A DNA stretch of 64,000 nucleotides from the NCBI GenBank assembly GCA_009760855.2, contig WPIO01000019.1, positions 2,103,001 through 2,167,000 of the forward strand, written 5' to 3'. Shown here piece by piece: positions 22,960-35,491 of this stretch (positions within the stretch are counted from its first letter, which is position 1; each line of letters opens with the position of its first letter). The position numbers and the translations under genes are program-made. Source of the DNA: Cristatella mucedo. Its lineage: Eukaryota > Bryozoa > Phylactolaemata > Cristatellidae. The notes beneath the pieces were generated by a model. The model worked only from the letters and a program-made list of their open reading frames with translations. It had not been told where the DNA came from and did no database searches.

Positions 22960-25850
22960 CCGACCGTCTGCTAGCGATTATCGAGTGAGGGCATTTCAGC
23001 CTGTCCGACTGTCGGCATGCGTTCGTTTTCCGACGCGACCACCGCCGACGCCTAGCGACTGCCGCCCGATCTAATTATCTCGCGAAAGCTCACTTTCTCG
23101 GAAACGCCGAGCCCACGCGTCGCCTGCCCGGGTCTCCCGCGGGTCGCCGCCGGACGGACGCCCCGCCGCGTCAATGGCTCGTCGGGCGGCGACTGCTACT
23201 GGCTGGGCAAGCGTTCATCGCTCGTCGGGTGGCGACTGCTACTGGCTGGGCAAGCGTCCATCGACGCGGCGCCTTTGAAGGAGCCAAGCCGAGCGCAAGA
23301 TCAACACCTGGCGAAAGCCGACCCGGGCGAGTCAATTAATTAATACTCGCAGCGCGCGCCTCCCCTCCGCCCCCTGATTTCTCCGAAGCGCGAGCGTGCC
23401 CGCCCGCCGCACGATATCTCCCGAGCACCACAAGACCCGACAGGGGGAGACAATAAGCGCGTTCGGCAAAACTCGCGGAGGCTGTTAGTTGGGTCGCCTA
23501 GCAGCTACGCCGATAAAGGAGGCTGATGCGATCGGAGTCTTACGCGATGGCGGGGCTCGGATTTCTCCGCTTGCGAGCGGTTCTGGATGCCAGGCAGTTA
23601 ATCGATTATCACGCCTGCACTCTAGTCTTCATCGTCGGCGGTGGGAAGGTTCAACGGCAGAGCCGAATGCGACCACTTTTCAATGTTCCCCGTCGTACAT
23701 CGCGATGAATCACTGGGGCTGTTGCATGGAAAATGCAAATCCAGCCACCAACTTCGTCCATGTGTGTACGCTGTCAAGAGTGACAAGTCCGACGACGGCG
23801 TTCGTCGACCAACGCTTGCCCGACTAAACCCCATCGCACCGCGGATGCCCCGTACTGTCAGATCGGCCCGGATGTGGCGTCCCATGTGGCCAGCCGTCTT
23901 GCGCGCCGCTGAGCTTTTCTCAGAAGATTAATAGTAAGTCTTTAGTGTAGCGCCACAAGAGAATCGAGTCTCTGTCGAGGCATTTTCAATTCCCACGACA
24001 AAATCAATGTCTTGCCCACTCCACGGCTTAGCCGTCGCTTCACCTTTCGCTGATCCCACGCTGATGCCGTTTTACTCCTGGCGACGCAAGCGTACTCGAG
24101 GTTTACGCTCAAACCAAGCTGGTCAGCTGCCTCGACCGTAAGTGCACACGTAGAGAAACTGCTGCCGGCGCTGACGCACAGCATCTTACGACAACGACAA
24201 TCGATTGTTTTCCGGGCAGCAAAATCCTGCGATTGGTCTTATTTATGCAAGTAAATCTTATCCGCCTTGGGGACTGCAGGCTCGTCGCTACAAACGCGGT
24301 TTCCACGTCCGGTCAAAACTAGGCCGCAAACGTGGCGCTCGTAACCGCACTAGTCTCAGCCGACGCGCGACGAATGCCGGCGACGCCTGAACCTTGGAGC
24401 ACGGCTACTTACTTGTAGGTGTATAGCCTGCCGAGCATTTCCATCAATTTGCGGCCGTTCAATGTTCGCTAGGAAATTGTGCGCAGCGACTCATTCCCTT
24501 TGCTGCTGCGGCATGCGCTCCGCTCCAGAGCCGCAGCAGCAGCCTGCTAAAAGAGCTCCAGAGCTGCTCTGCTCGGGAGCCTCTAGAACCGTGTCACGCG
24601 CTAGAACCGCGACGACTGGCATCGCTAGCAGTTATGAGAAAGTTAACGAGCTGTGAAAGCGGTCGGCGACGCCGATGCGAGCGGGCGATTTGCAGAGCGA
24701 GAGACTGCAGTCGGAATCGCTAATATCCCAGTAATAAGCCTGCATGCTTTCGTAAGTGTTTCACTCTCCACTCCACAGATGGTCAAGAGATCAAACACGG
24801 TCCAAGCTGGCGATTACCGGGCAGGGAACGGACTAACGGTCGCTCGAAAAATCTTTAAAATAGGTCAAGACCAAAGATTACGGTAATTTCAGATCCTAAT
24901 AATCACAACTTGACCCACTAATCATCTCCTGCCGCTGCCAAAATCCGGTCGTCGAGGATGCCAGCGTTTTGCCAGCCCAGCGATAGCGAGCGACCAGTAT
25001 TTCGCAGCGGTAGTCAATGGGTTCAGAGAGGCCTTAGGGGCGCGGCCTTAGCTAATGAAAGTAATATTTCAAGTGATATTGCTGCTTCGGCAACAAATGA
25101 GGCCATATAAGCTGGCATCAGAATCCGCTCGTTGACACGCTGGCCCACCGAAGCGAATCTAAACCGAGTCTATCTATCGAGTAATCTAAAGAGAATCTAA
25201 ACCGAGCTGAGAGACCGAAAACGAGTAACGGATAGGAGAACAAGGCGCGAGCGAGATTCAAATAGATTGCGACCGGCGCTGCTGTTCGGCCGCGGCAGCG
25301 GCGAGCGTCTCGAATCTTTTGCCCGTGGCTACGTAGCCGCATAGCAGCTGCGATTTGAGACGCGGCGCTCGCGGCGGCAGCTGCGACGCAAATCAGCGCG
25401 TGCGCTCGCGCGCGCAAATTGGCACGTCGGCAGTGGCTGGCAGTAAGCCAGCAAATCGCCCGGGCTCTGGTGACGACGCGTCGCTGCCAGCAAGCATAGG
25501 CCGCGGAAAGAATGGAATCTGAGCGCGGAAACGGTGATGAGAGTGTGCCTGCGCGGTCGAACGCTCGCGCATGGCGCTCCGAGACGCCGCCGGGGCAGCG
25601 GTGTCGGGCTGTCAGTCACGTGGCAACCGGCATCCAGCAGACAGCTCCGTGTCCGCGTGTGAGCATCGACTCGCTCGCCCCCAGTCCCACAGGCGCTCGA
25701 TGACCCCAGCGCGCGGCGTGACGACTGTCAAGCGCAAAAACAATACCAGATCGAGGCCGGCAAAAAAGTGGCCGTCGAGACTGATCATAAAAAGATCCTG
25801 ATCTAGCACCCTGGCGAGCTCGCCAGTTCGTGCCTGGTTTAAAATCATAA
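22960..25850. other. GC-rich anonymous region
   Basis: CpG-rich stretches at 22960-24660 and 25100-25720. Apart from the 43 bp tandem duplication there is no repeat, and no frame shows a recognisable domain. Confidence 0.45.
23178..23263 (+). repeat. 43 bp tandem duplication
   Basis: Two copies, 23178-23220 and 23221-23263, differing at two positions; each contains GGCGACTGCTACTGGCTGGG. Confidence 0.92.
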
Positions 25851-25985
25851 TAATAATAATACTAACAATAATAATTGCACTGAGAATAAGTTATTTGCAT
25901 AGCCCCTTAAGAGAACTGTACCTCCTTTCGGGCGCTTTACAGCTAGCTGCACTAGACGTGATACCGGTTGCTAATGAAAAGTAAG
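25846..25985 (-). mobile_element. LINE-1 3' end, divergent
   Basis: An (ATT)n-like tail, then AGAGAACTGTACCTCC and GGGCGCTTTACAG in the expected order, at low similarity. Confidence 0.55.
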
Positions 25986-25989
25986 ACAT

Positions 25990-27297
25990 GATGCAATCAC
26001 GAAAAGCACAAAATTACCACACACAGACAATCATGCAAAAGCTCACAAAAGACTCAAGACCGACTCAGTTAGTCGGACCTCCGGCTAGTTCCACTCACTC
26101 AATCGTGCACATGTAAACAAAGCACGCTGAAGAAGACGGGTCCACGAGGGCGCTAAACAAAAGCTTTTCGCTGTTGCCTTTAGTCACGACGTTCGCAGTT
26201 TCATAAGTCATTGCCAAATAAAGAACAATCCACTCGGACAGAGCAAACGCTGCTAGCAAGAGGCGAGCATTGATTTACTTTTTGAAAGTCAACCAATCAG
26301 CAGATGACGCGATTTTTTCGGTAGTGAGTCCTAAGCTTTGTGAGCCGAGTAGCTGAAGCAGCGAGTCTTTGAGGAATTTGAAGTCACTTGGTGGCGCAGG
26401 CAATCGATCTGAGACGGAAGAGCAGGTAGACGAGCGGGCCGACGAGCAGTTAACCTGTTATTGCGCGTGCAGGAAGACCTGCAAGAAGTGAATACCTTTA
26501 TCGGCATGTACGTGCCCTTCTGCCATTATGAGACATTTCCCTCGGCGGCTTTCCCAGGGCGCTCCCGACCAGTTTCCCAGCTGTTCCAGCCAGCTCGTTG
26601 CAGCAAGCCCGGTAGCAAACTGCAGGAGGAAGATTCGAGTGCGAAAGGCTGCCTGCGAAGAGCTAAGCAGTCAGCAGGTCATTCTTCTTCAAGATTAGAT
26701 TAAGCTTTGAAGGTTAAGTTTATAATTAGATTGTAATCTAGCCAGTGGATCACTTTTAACTTTGGATGTCGCACTTTGTGTGCCGAGAGATACTGAAGCC
26801 AACAGCTATGCACTTTATCCCATCCCTACTGCGCCTGGTTTTATCTTGACCCACTTTGGTAACCGGATGGTTGGGGCTAATCGGGCGCAGCACTAGAACC
26901 GTGGGCTTGGGGTTGGGCAAATGCATTCACCTGAGCGTGAGCTATTAGCCGTTTAGCAGGCTAACCCGAGCAACGAGCTGAGTTGAGCATATTCAGCGAA
27001 GTGATCTTATCTTAAGGAGTGTGAGAAGGAGTTTAAGAGAAAAGAAAATGGAGAAAGAGACAAGGGAGGTAAAGATAGAGAGAAAGAGAGAGAGAAAATG
27101 AAGAGGGAGAGAGATGAAGAAACAAGGGGGTCGAGAAAGATGGAAGAGAGAGAAGAGGGAGAGAGTAAGAAGAAAGAGAGCTTGAGAGGGAAATGAGGCA
27201 GAGACGAGGAGCGAGAACGAGCGAGAGCGAGAGAGCTAGAGAGAGCGAGAGAGCGAGAGCAAGATAGCAAGAGAGAGAGCGAGAGAGAGCGAGAGCA

Positions 27298-27329
<32 letters not shown>

Positions 27330-27355
27330 GGAGAGAGAGGGTGCGAGAGCGAGAG

Positions 27356-27435
<80 letters not shown>

Positions 27436-28020
27436 AGAGTAGAGAGTGATAAATAGAAGAAAAACAGAAAGAGTGTGATGCAGATAATCTAATTTTTTGT
27501 TAGATTTCCGATTTCACTGGAATGGGATTTCTCAGCCGCAAAGCCCCGGGCGCGATATCGAATGAAAGTCGACTTGCTGAGTTGGCTTCGCTCACGTTCT
27601 ATTTAAAAAATAACGACCCTAGTCGATGTTTATGCTGGGCAGTTTTTTCACTTCAGGCTGTGCAAACTGGCTGAGCGCATTCGGTGGCATACTATAAACT
27701 CGTACCCCAGTGCGGGTTAAGGGATTTGTTACCGCCCGCTGCTTTTGCAGAGTCTATACCACGAAACTTAATTCTGAAGTTACTGTTTTGCAATACCGCC
27801 CGAAATGAGCTTTTTGGGGCATTTCTATTCCAGCTAAAAGTGGTTTTGCTTGTGGACTCAATTGCAGACTAAAGACGTTGAACCTGCTCTTTTAGTGTGC
27901 ACTTTTTAATAATGTAAATTTCAGAATTTTTCAAATACAGTTGTTCCTCGCCACTTTGCACTTCGACCTTCGTGGCTTTACTTTATCACGGTTATTTCTA
28001 ATGCATGTATATCTATTAAA
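25990..28020. other. Anonymous DNA around the purine tract
   Basis: Nothing recognisable except the AG-rich tract at 27010-27475. Confidence 0.45.
27010..27475 (+). repeat. Long purine-rich tract with (AG)n core
   Basis: Nearly all A and G for about 450 bp, with a pure (AG)n core at about 27360-27431. Confidence 0.95.
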
Positions 28021-28029
28021 AACTGTATT

Positions 28030-30990
28030 GAGATAATAATAATAATTCACTTGATAAAGCGCCCTCAGAGAACTTAATCTCTCTCTAGGCGCTTTACATT
28101 TGCTGTAAAGTGAAATGCAATTGAATGGTAAGTAAAATCATGCTTGAAAAACAAACGAAATGAATAATATGGTTAGGGGTGACATGCACAGGGTCAGAAT
28201 GCAAATGTGGTTAGTGGCAGCATGCACAGTGTCAGCACGCACAAGCACATCAAGGACGAATCACAGGGACCCACTAAATTCTGTCCTAAATAGGTGTGTT
28301 TGTAGGTTCCTTTTTAATGTGGTCAGGTCAGGGGATGTTCTGACGCAGGTCGGGAGGGAGTTCCAGGCTTTGGGAGCATATGAACTAAATGCACGGTCTC
28401 CAAAGGATTTAAGGTTTGTATGAGGTATTTCTAGACTGTTGGATTCCGAAAAGCGGGTGGTACGATGCTTAGCCTGATGGGGTAGTATATCTGACAGATA
28501 GGCTGGAGCCATAGAATGAAGGGACCTAAAAGTGAGCGACAAAACCTTGAAGTCAATCCGTTGCTTGACTGGTAGCCAGTGCAGGTCGGCGAGAAGTGGA
28601 GTAATGTGGCAACTGCGACGCTCACGACAGACAAGCCTAGCTGCAGAGTTTTGCACCAGCTGCAATCGCCTGATCGCACATGCTGGTAGGCCAGTAAGCA
28701 GTGAGTTGCAGAAGTCGAGACGGGATGTCACGAATGCATGGACCAACTTAGATGTGGTCTCTTCATCTAAACAAGCCCGAATTTTAGCAATGTTATGAAG
28801 CTGAAAATAGGCGGATTTGACTGTGGAGCTGATATGGTCGTCTAACGAGAGGTCGCTTTGGAATATGACACCTAGATTTCGAGCTGATTCAACTGGAGAT
28901 ATGCTGGCAGAGCCAATTTTGAGAGTCAGCCTTTCCAATCTCTGGATCACACTGGGTTTGCCCATAACTAGTAAGTTAGTTTTATCATCGTTAAGTTTTA
29001 GAAAATTTGCTACCATCCATGTGCGGATGTCATCAATTCATGCAGCAAGTGAGTTGAGAGAATTTGAGGTGCTCGAAGGCTGGGAGGGATCAAAGCAAAG
29101 GTACAACTGGGTGTTATCCGCATAGAAGTGAAAGCCTAGATTGTGCTTGGCAATCACATCAGCGAGAGGGAGAGTATAAACCGTGAAAAAAACCGGACCT
29201 AGCACGGAGCCCTTAGGTACTCCATATTTCAGAGGTACTTCAGATGATCTTTGTCCATTCACGTCAGTACTCTGGAGTCTCCTACTGAGATAGGACCTGA
29301 ACCACTGCAGAGCAGTGCCAGTGATGCCCAGGCGAGATGAGAGGCGCTCTAGAAGAACTTTGTGATCGATGGCATCAAAGGCTGCCGAAAGATCAAGCAA
29401 AACAAGCAGAGACACTCTACCCATGTCTGCATTCCTAAGTAGGTCGTTGTATACCCGAAGCAATGCTGACTCTGTGGAGTGATTAGCTCTAAAGCCAGAC
29501 TAGAACTTACTAGCAAGGTGTGAGGTTTCGATATACGAGTTCAGCTGGTCCGCCACGACCCGTTCGAGTGTCTTTGATAGGAATGGTAGAAGGGAAACTG
29601 GGCGGTAGTTGCTCAAGTTCTCTTGGTCAAGTGTAGCTTTTTTGAGAAGTGGCCTGACTACAGCTTTTTTGAAAGATGCTGGGACATGACCTGAGGCTAA
29701 TGACACATTAATTATGTTAGTTATGCATGGCAGCAGCAGATCGATGCAACGTAGGAGAAGGACAGTGGGAATAGGGTCCAGAGGACTTGTTGTCTTCTTT
29801 GATTGAGAGACGAACTTTAGCACTAGATCACTAGTGACCTGCTTAAATGCAGACATTGAGGTACAGCCAGGAACCGAGGAACAGCATTCTAGTGGGGAGG
29901 TTGTCATCGCAGGGATGGATTCCCTGATCTTGTCTATCTTCTGCACATAGAATCCTGAGAAGCGATCGGCTAGATCATCATTAGGATCATCAGGTAAGGA
30001 GCTAACCTGGGAACGGTTGAGGAGATGGTTTATTGTCGACATCAGCATTTTTGGATTGTGCATCTGTGATTCAACAATGTTTTTATAGAAGCTAGACTTG
30101 GCCTTTGCTAGGATCGATTGGTACGACCTACAGTAGTCTGCATATGCCTGTCGATGGACAGTTAGTCCGGATCTATTGTATGCTTTTTCAACCTTTCGTT
30201 TTGTAGACTTGGCTAGTTTAATGTCTGTGGTAAACCATAGGCCGTCTGGGCGGGGGCGCACAGTGCGCTTTGTCAGAGGTGCAAACTCGTCGAGCGTGTC
30301 AGCTAGTGTCGTGTTGTAGTTATCTACCAAGGATGACAGATCGGAGGGAGGACTGAGCAGCAGAGGTGAAGCAGATATTCTCGCCCGGACCGCATCGATG
30401 TCAAGAGTCTTGAGGTTTCGCGATTCACAGGTTATTTTAGAGGAGGATGTGGGCACACACTTTAGATTGAATGACATCTGCATGTGATCAGATAAGCAGG
30501 ATTTGGTAATAATTGGTGATGACAAAGTGCAGTTGTATGAGAAGATCTGGTCGAGTGTGTGACCCTTGATGTGGGTAGGGCCATGCACAAGAGCCACAAG
30601 AGACAATGAGTCAGTCAATGCACGAAATTCGGTGCTGAAAGCGTCAGATAAGTTATCAAAGTGAACGTTGAAATCACCCATAACGAGGAAGGATCGATTT
30701 CTTGCACACAGAATCGAAATGAGATTGGAGAAATCTGAGATAAAGGAGGATTTGGTACCTGGTGGGCGATAGACTACTGCCACTATCGGTAGCTTGTTTT
30801 CGGGTGAGACCAAGACAATTGATTCAAAAGACTGCTTCGAGGGTACTGCAAATGGCTTGAAGTTGAATTTCGAGCGCACGACAATAGCAACTCCGCCTCC
30901 AGTTTTGATTGGTCTAGGGGAAATCCTGGAATAATGGAAACGATACGAGCGTCCGCTCTCTTCGTCTCCATCATCGAACAAGTTGCACTA
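28030..30990 (-). mobile_element. LINE-1 copy A, non-LTR retrotransposon of CR1/L2-like type, 5' truncated
   Basis: The longest retrotransposon copy here. Its body codes for part of an apurinic-type endonuclease followed by a reverse transcriptase. The 3' untranslated region (about 28060-28260) carries a roughly 38 bp motif twice and ends in a stem-loop and an (ATT)n tail at 28030-28050. The 5' end is cut inside the endonuclease: copy B at 7258-10000 has the upstream endonuclease start that is missing here. Family assignment rests on the protein motifs and the 3' end style, not on a database search. Confidence 0.9.
28261..30981 (-). pseudogene. LINE-1 ORF2 remnant: endonuclease plus reverse transcriptase with two in-frame stops
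   Basis: One reading frame runs from 30981 to 28261, broken only by TAG at 29500-29502 and TGA at 29038-29040. The N-terminal part keeps the endonuclease GDFN (residues 102-105), GHTLDQIF and SDH (164-166) motifs; the first endonuclease residues are missing. The reverse transcriptase shows NYRPVSLLPFLSKTLE, LLDLSAAFDAIDH, GVPKGSVLGP and a catalytic box reading YADN instead of YADD (second Asp lost, codon 29113-29115). The C-terminus ([35 protein letters not shown]) is typical of CR1/L2 elements. Few lesions over about 900 codons suggest a fairly young but inactive copy. Confidence 0.9.
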
Positions 30991-30999
30991 TTTTCTTAG

Positions 31000-32640
31000 G
31001 TTAATGGTTGCGTGTAAGAACTGCGCAGGTGTATTTAAATGTACAGTAATAATATGATATTTACAATGTCTAATATGTATTATTTTATTTTAAAATGTCT
31101 AATATATTGGTTAATGCGAGTATAATATTGTCTACAGGGGTATCAGTTCATGTTCAGACGGCTCTGATAATGTTAAAAACCGCATTTAGAGGGTTCGCAA
31201 ATAAGTTGTCTGTGCTCTAACTAAAAAATATTTGATTTATAAATAAAGAAGCCTCGTACTTGGTGGAAGTTCACTTACCGCGTAGAGTCCGGACCTGATT
31301 AACCATGATAAACGAGAGACGTATGTAGTCTAAATAACGTCTGTTTGATTTGATAGAGTTATCTGATAGAGTTGATGGTGTGCTGCGTCAGTTTTATAAT
31401 TCCATTGCACTTCAGGCAATTGCTCATATTTCCCTGGTGGTTGCAGCCCTCGCGGTTCAGCGACGGTGAAAGAACGCTTCGCAGCCGCGGGCGTGGCTCT
31501 GCAGGAACTGCGTCTTCTCTTTCGCCCTGCGTGCGCAACTCGTGAATCAAAAAAAGATAATTAAAAACAAGACTTTTACTGCATAATTTCCTGTCCATTC
31601 AAACCATTAATCAGGTTGAGAAAATAAGAATAAGAAGCTTTCGCAAATCACAGAATTTGACGTAGTCGCTCGGCTGCTGCCGAGCCACCCAAGGTGACAG
31701 GTTGAATCCGCTGAGCTAGCGCCTATGTTGTAATCGTCACTTTCTCTTAGGCACCAGAAAAAGAAATGTCCCTCTTTGGCGCTATCGATGTAATGTCGGC
31801 GGTGTCTGGTTGAATTAAACTGATTTGTGTGATTCGTAGTAGGTCCGTAGCTCACACGCACTCGTGAACGACGCGCGCTTAATTCATTTTGCTCGCGCGC
31901 CCCGATCTGAGTTTCAGAGCCGCTCGGCGGATGCCTGGCCCGAGGGTCAGAAAAGTACATCCTCGCGCCAAACGAGTCAGCTGACTCTAGTTGAAGAGCT
32001 GCTATGCATATAGTCTTGGTATATAAAGCCATGGAAAACCAGAAGATGAATATGTCCGCCCTATAATATATCAGAATAATAGTAATACATCAGAAAAAAA
32101 ATCTTTAAAAAATCTAGTTATTATTATAATTATTAAATCAGTAATATTAAATGTATTATATATTAAATTATTATTATTATCTAATAAATCTAATAATATA
32201 TCAGAATATTTCATCCCCTTGACAAAAGTTCCGTCTCACTTGTCGCCACCACCATTACGCATCCCTTTACCCAGCTGCGACATCTGGCACCAACCTGTTA
32301 CCGACCAGCGCTCTGCGATTGAATATGGCGCTGTCGAAGAAGTCGGAGCTCAGGCTGCTACGTTAGCCTTCAAAGTGAAACGTACTTACGCCTGGGGGGT
32401 TACTCGTGCGCTCGGACGTGTTAGCACGTTACGGCTAACGTCACGGAATTAGTGTTAACAAGTAGACGTCTGCTCAATTTCGGTTTCCGGCGCGGGACTG
32501 TCTGGAGAGCGCGTAGCGGCGGTGGCAGAATGACACCCAACAGTGGCCACTACCAGATTTTATATTCAGCAGAGCCCTATTTCCAAAACAATTTTGCTGG
32601 TGGCTCTCCCCTCCGAATGAACTTCAACTTGCCTGGCTGA
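31000..32640. other. Anonymous DNA, AT-rich near 32025-32215
   Basis: Low-complexity TAATA/TTATTA sequence at 32025-32215. No supported gene. Confidence 0.45.
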
Positions 32641-32654
32641 AATGCTGCTGCATC

Positions 32655-32795
32655 AGTACCGTCAGGTCGTGGGTTCGAACCCTGCGGTGGGAGATCCTTT
32701 GTCGCTGCTGCAAGCGGTGGTGACAGCCGTTAAGGCTCTTCTGCCGCTATACAAAAGAGGCTGTTGAATTAGCGCAGCTAGGATTTTTTCAATTT
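32655..32795 (+). mobile_element. SINE-1 copy c, head truncated
   Basis: Keeps the B box (GGGTTCGAACCC), the GCAAGCGGTGGTGACAGCC body and the GAGGCTGTTGAATTAGC end. The A-box half is missing or unrecognisable. Confidence 0.78.
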
Positions 32796-33128
32796 TCAAT
32801 AAATTAGCCCCCTCTTTTGCTTAAAGAATGATGACGAAAGACGCCTCTGCTCCGCCAGTTCAGACTAGCTAGTGGAATTCACTTCCTCAGTAATCGCAAA
32901 AAGTCCTCGGCCACAGATCGGGCATGTCTTATTGAACCGTCACCATTTCTGCTTTATCTCTGTAGTTTACCTCCTTGATTGTATTCTTTTGACTCAGCTG
33001 CGCTCCTCAAATTTCTTTTCCTTTTGCTCAATTCCTTTTGCTCAATATGAAGTCTGCTGGAAACCGACTCCGACCTAAAACCGCTTTGATTAGCCGTTTC
33101 TCTCTTTATATATATTTATTTTTTTTGA

Positions 33129-33129
<1 letters not shown>

Positions 33130-33159
<30 letters not shown>
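33130..33159 (+). repeat. (TA)n microsatellite
   Basis: About 14 TA units; a shorter one follows at 33257-33273. Confidence 0.93.
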
Positions 33160-33960
33160 ATCCAACGTACTATTCAGTCATCGTGACTGCGACGTTCATA
33201 TCTCTCTATAAAGATAAGTGTTGTGTAATTACCTTGTTTACTATATATGCCTAAAATATATATATATATATTTTATACAACCTATATATAGACGCACCGC
33301 GTACAGGTATGTATCATCAATAACAACGCAAAAAACCAAAGCATGCGCGTCTGTAGGTAGGCACTTGGCAGCGTCATGAGAACTTTAAAGGACAACTGAA
33401 TTCAAAATTAGCAAAATGTTAGCACGGCTCGACTCAAGCTGAGCTACTTTAAGGGTTACGATTTGAAAATGCATAAGAGAGATTAGTCACGGCACAATTC
33501 CTGGCCGCACCCGGCCAAATTCCTAAGGTCGACTGCTAGCTAACCGCGAAAGGTGCGTCCGAACGCGCTCAAGTGTGGAAAGCGGCGCCCGCTAGAGGGA
33601 GCCGCCAGGCGGTGGGGCGGCGGCGAGGCAGCGTTGGTCAGACCTCTGAGCCGAGGCCCGCACCATCAGGCGCCGCGGCGGCGAGACTCGCATCGCTGAG
33701 GCCAATTTTCGACCGATCGCGAACGGATGGGGATTTTGGACGTCTTCAAAGCCCTGAAGCCGTCCCTGACCCCGTAGAAAAGAAATTGTGCATACCGTGG
33801 AGCTACAGCGACTCGACGGCCAGCGCGGCTAAAATCGGCGTTCAGCAAAACCTCTGACCCGCAGCTTATCGCTATCGCGAATCCCGTTCAATCGGGCCAG
33901 CGGCTCGCGATGCGGCTGTGCAGAGGCGAAGCCAAGATTGGAGCGTCGGACGTGGCCCGC

Positions 33961-33990
33961 GGGGGGGGGGGAGAGGGTATCTGGGGGGGG
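33961..33990 (+). repeat. Two G runs
   Basis: Eleven and eight or nine consecutive G separated by GAGAGGG-type sequence; plausible G-quadruplex former. Confidence 0.85.
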
Positions 33991-34078
33991 ACGGAGCACC
34001 CCTGTGAAGGCGGTCTGGGAACGTCCGCTCAGCCCGTGCGGATGTGGTGCAGCCCGGCCAAGCACCAAGGGGACCAGC

Positions 34079-34083
34079 CGCCG

Positions 34084-34180
<97 letters not shown>

Positions 34181-34181
34181 G
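34079..34181 (+). repeat. (CCG)n tract, about 31 units
   Basis: Almost pure CCG/CGG trinucleotide repeat of about 95-100 bp; poly-Pro and poly-Arg frames here are artefacts of it. Confidence 0.96.
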
Positions 34182-34572
34182 AAAGACTGACCGACCGACC
34201 GACGGTGTCAGACTCGGCTCCTACCTATCAGGCCCGGGGTGACAGCGGCCACCTCTTGCCACCACCCAGGCTTCGCCTCTGCGGATGATTTCGCAAGAAC
34301 GCAGGGCAAGCGTGAGAACTTGCTTCCGCTGCTGAAAATAGGGGCGGGGCATGGTTTGGTGAAAGCTCTTATAGGGTACAGATTCAGAGTAGCTTTCCGC
34401 GGCTTCCTTTATTAGGCCGCTGAAGGCCCTTAAAGGCCATCGCCACTATGGCAGTGGGCGATAAGTAACTGCAGCATTCGGCAACCATCACCCGAGTCGT
34501 GAAGCTCTAGAGGCTTTGCTCTATTGTACGATACTATTCGTATATGCATGTACTCTAATACACGTAGATATG

Positions 34573-34573
34573 A

Positions 34574-34623
<50 letters not shown>

Positions 34624-34642
34624 GCGTGTGCGTGTGCGTGTG
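34573..34642 (+). repeat. (GT)n microsatellite with GTGC interruptions
   Basis: About 22 GT units, then CGTGTG variants. Confidence 0.95.
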
Positions 34643-34809
34643 TGTACGTACGGATTCTGTCATAAGTTTAAGCGACAGGTGAAAGTTTGCGAAATGTGTA
34701 CAGAAAGTTAGCGAAAGGAAGCATAACCTTACATTCGCGTACAGCCGCGGTGGTAGGTAAACATCGTATGCTTCAGTATTTAATTGATATATTACTGAGG
34801 CTAATAGGA

Positions 34810-35065
34810 AGTTGCTGTGAGACGTTGTGCTGCCGCAAAGCCATCCACCAGTCGATGGTTGAGAAAATTGCTACGTTTAATTACGCAGCCGACAAACAAA
34901 ACGTGGACCGTAGCAAATACGGACAAAGATTCAGCGGAAAAAAGGTCCAATATATAGTAGTCCTAAATGATTCCTATCGTCACAGCAAGCCATCATGCAT
35001 ACTAATCTTAATGCTATTGGCTTCTCTTCAGGAACACACTCTGATTAGCCGTAGCTGGCGTGGCC
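34810..35065 (+). repeat. Unnamed dispersed repeat, copy 1
   Basis: About 250 bp matching 37697-37945 in inverted orientation. Shared islands include AAGCCATCCACCAGTCGATG (ATTCACCAGTCAATG in copy 2), GACAAACAAAACGTGGA, ATATAGTAGTCCTAAAT and CAAGCCATCATGCATACT. Both copies keep a related reading frame (HQSMVE, ADKQN, KYG, HTLISRS), hinting at a coding origin. Family not recognised. Confidence 0.65.
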
Positions 35066-35327
35066 TTGACAGAGGCCAACTGGCCTAGGTAAAGGCAATA
35101 TTCAGCTAATCAGCAGTGGTCTGCAGCTCCGATAATAGACGCGGTGTCCTGAGTCAGCCAGTGCTGCACTGCAGGTCAAGGTGAAACCACCGGCACACTG
35201 GCTATAAAGCGGATTCGGCCAACAGTCGTTACAGACGGTACAGAGGAGCTGATCAACGACCTCATTGAAATATCTGCAAAATACCTTTAACGGCTATCAC
35301 CGCCCCTACAGTGGGCAAAGAAATACT

Positions 35328-35491
35328 AGCTAATTTAACAGCCTTTTTGTATAGCGACAGAAGAGCCTTTACGGCTATCACCACCGCTTGCAGTGACGAT
35401 AAAAGATCGCCAACCGCAGGATTCGAGCCCACGACATCGGGACCGAGGTCGTGAAAAGCAACCGCCTTACCTTTGCACCATCACGGCTCAC
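35328..35491 (-). mobile_element. SINE-1 copy d with an adjoining fragment
   Basis: Near full length on the minus strand, with hairpin, B box (GGGCTCGAATCC) and A-box half. A second fragment of the same body lies immediately outside at about 35283-35317. Confidence 0.82.

Larger units (their letters stand above)
33540..34330. other. GC-rich block with CCG tract, possible CpG island
   Basis: Contains the G runs and CCG repeat. 14 bp inverted repeats (33920-33933 and 34269-34282, GCAGAGGCGAAGCC and its complement) lie 335 bp apart around them. No gene resolved. Confidence 0.5.

Noticed and set aside
27007-27359. Ser/Leu-rich frames over the purine tract
   Set aside because: Artefact of AG-rich repeats.
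33910-34288. Poly-Pro and poly-Arg proteins
   Set aside because: Artefact of the CCG tract; no flanking domain or splice support.
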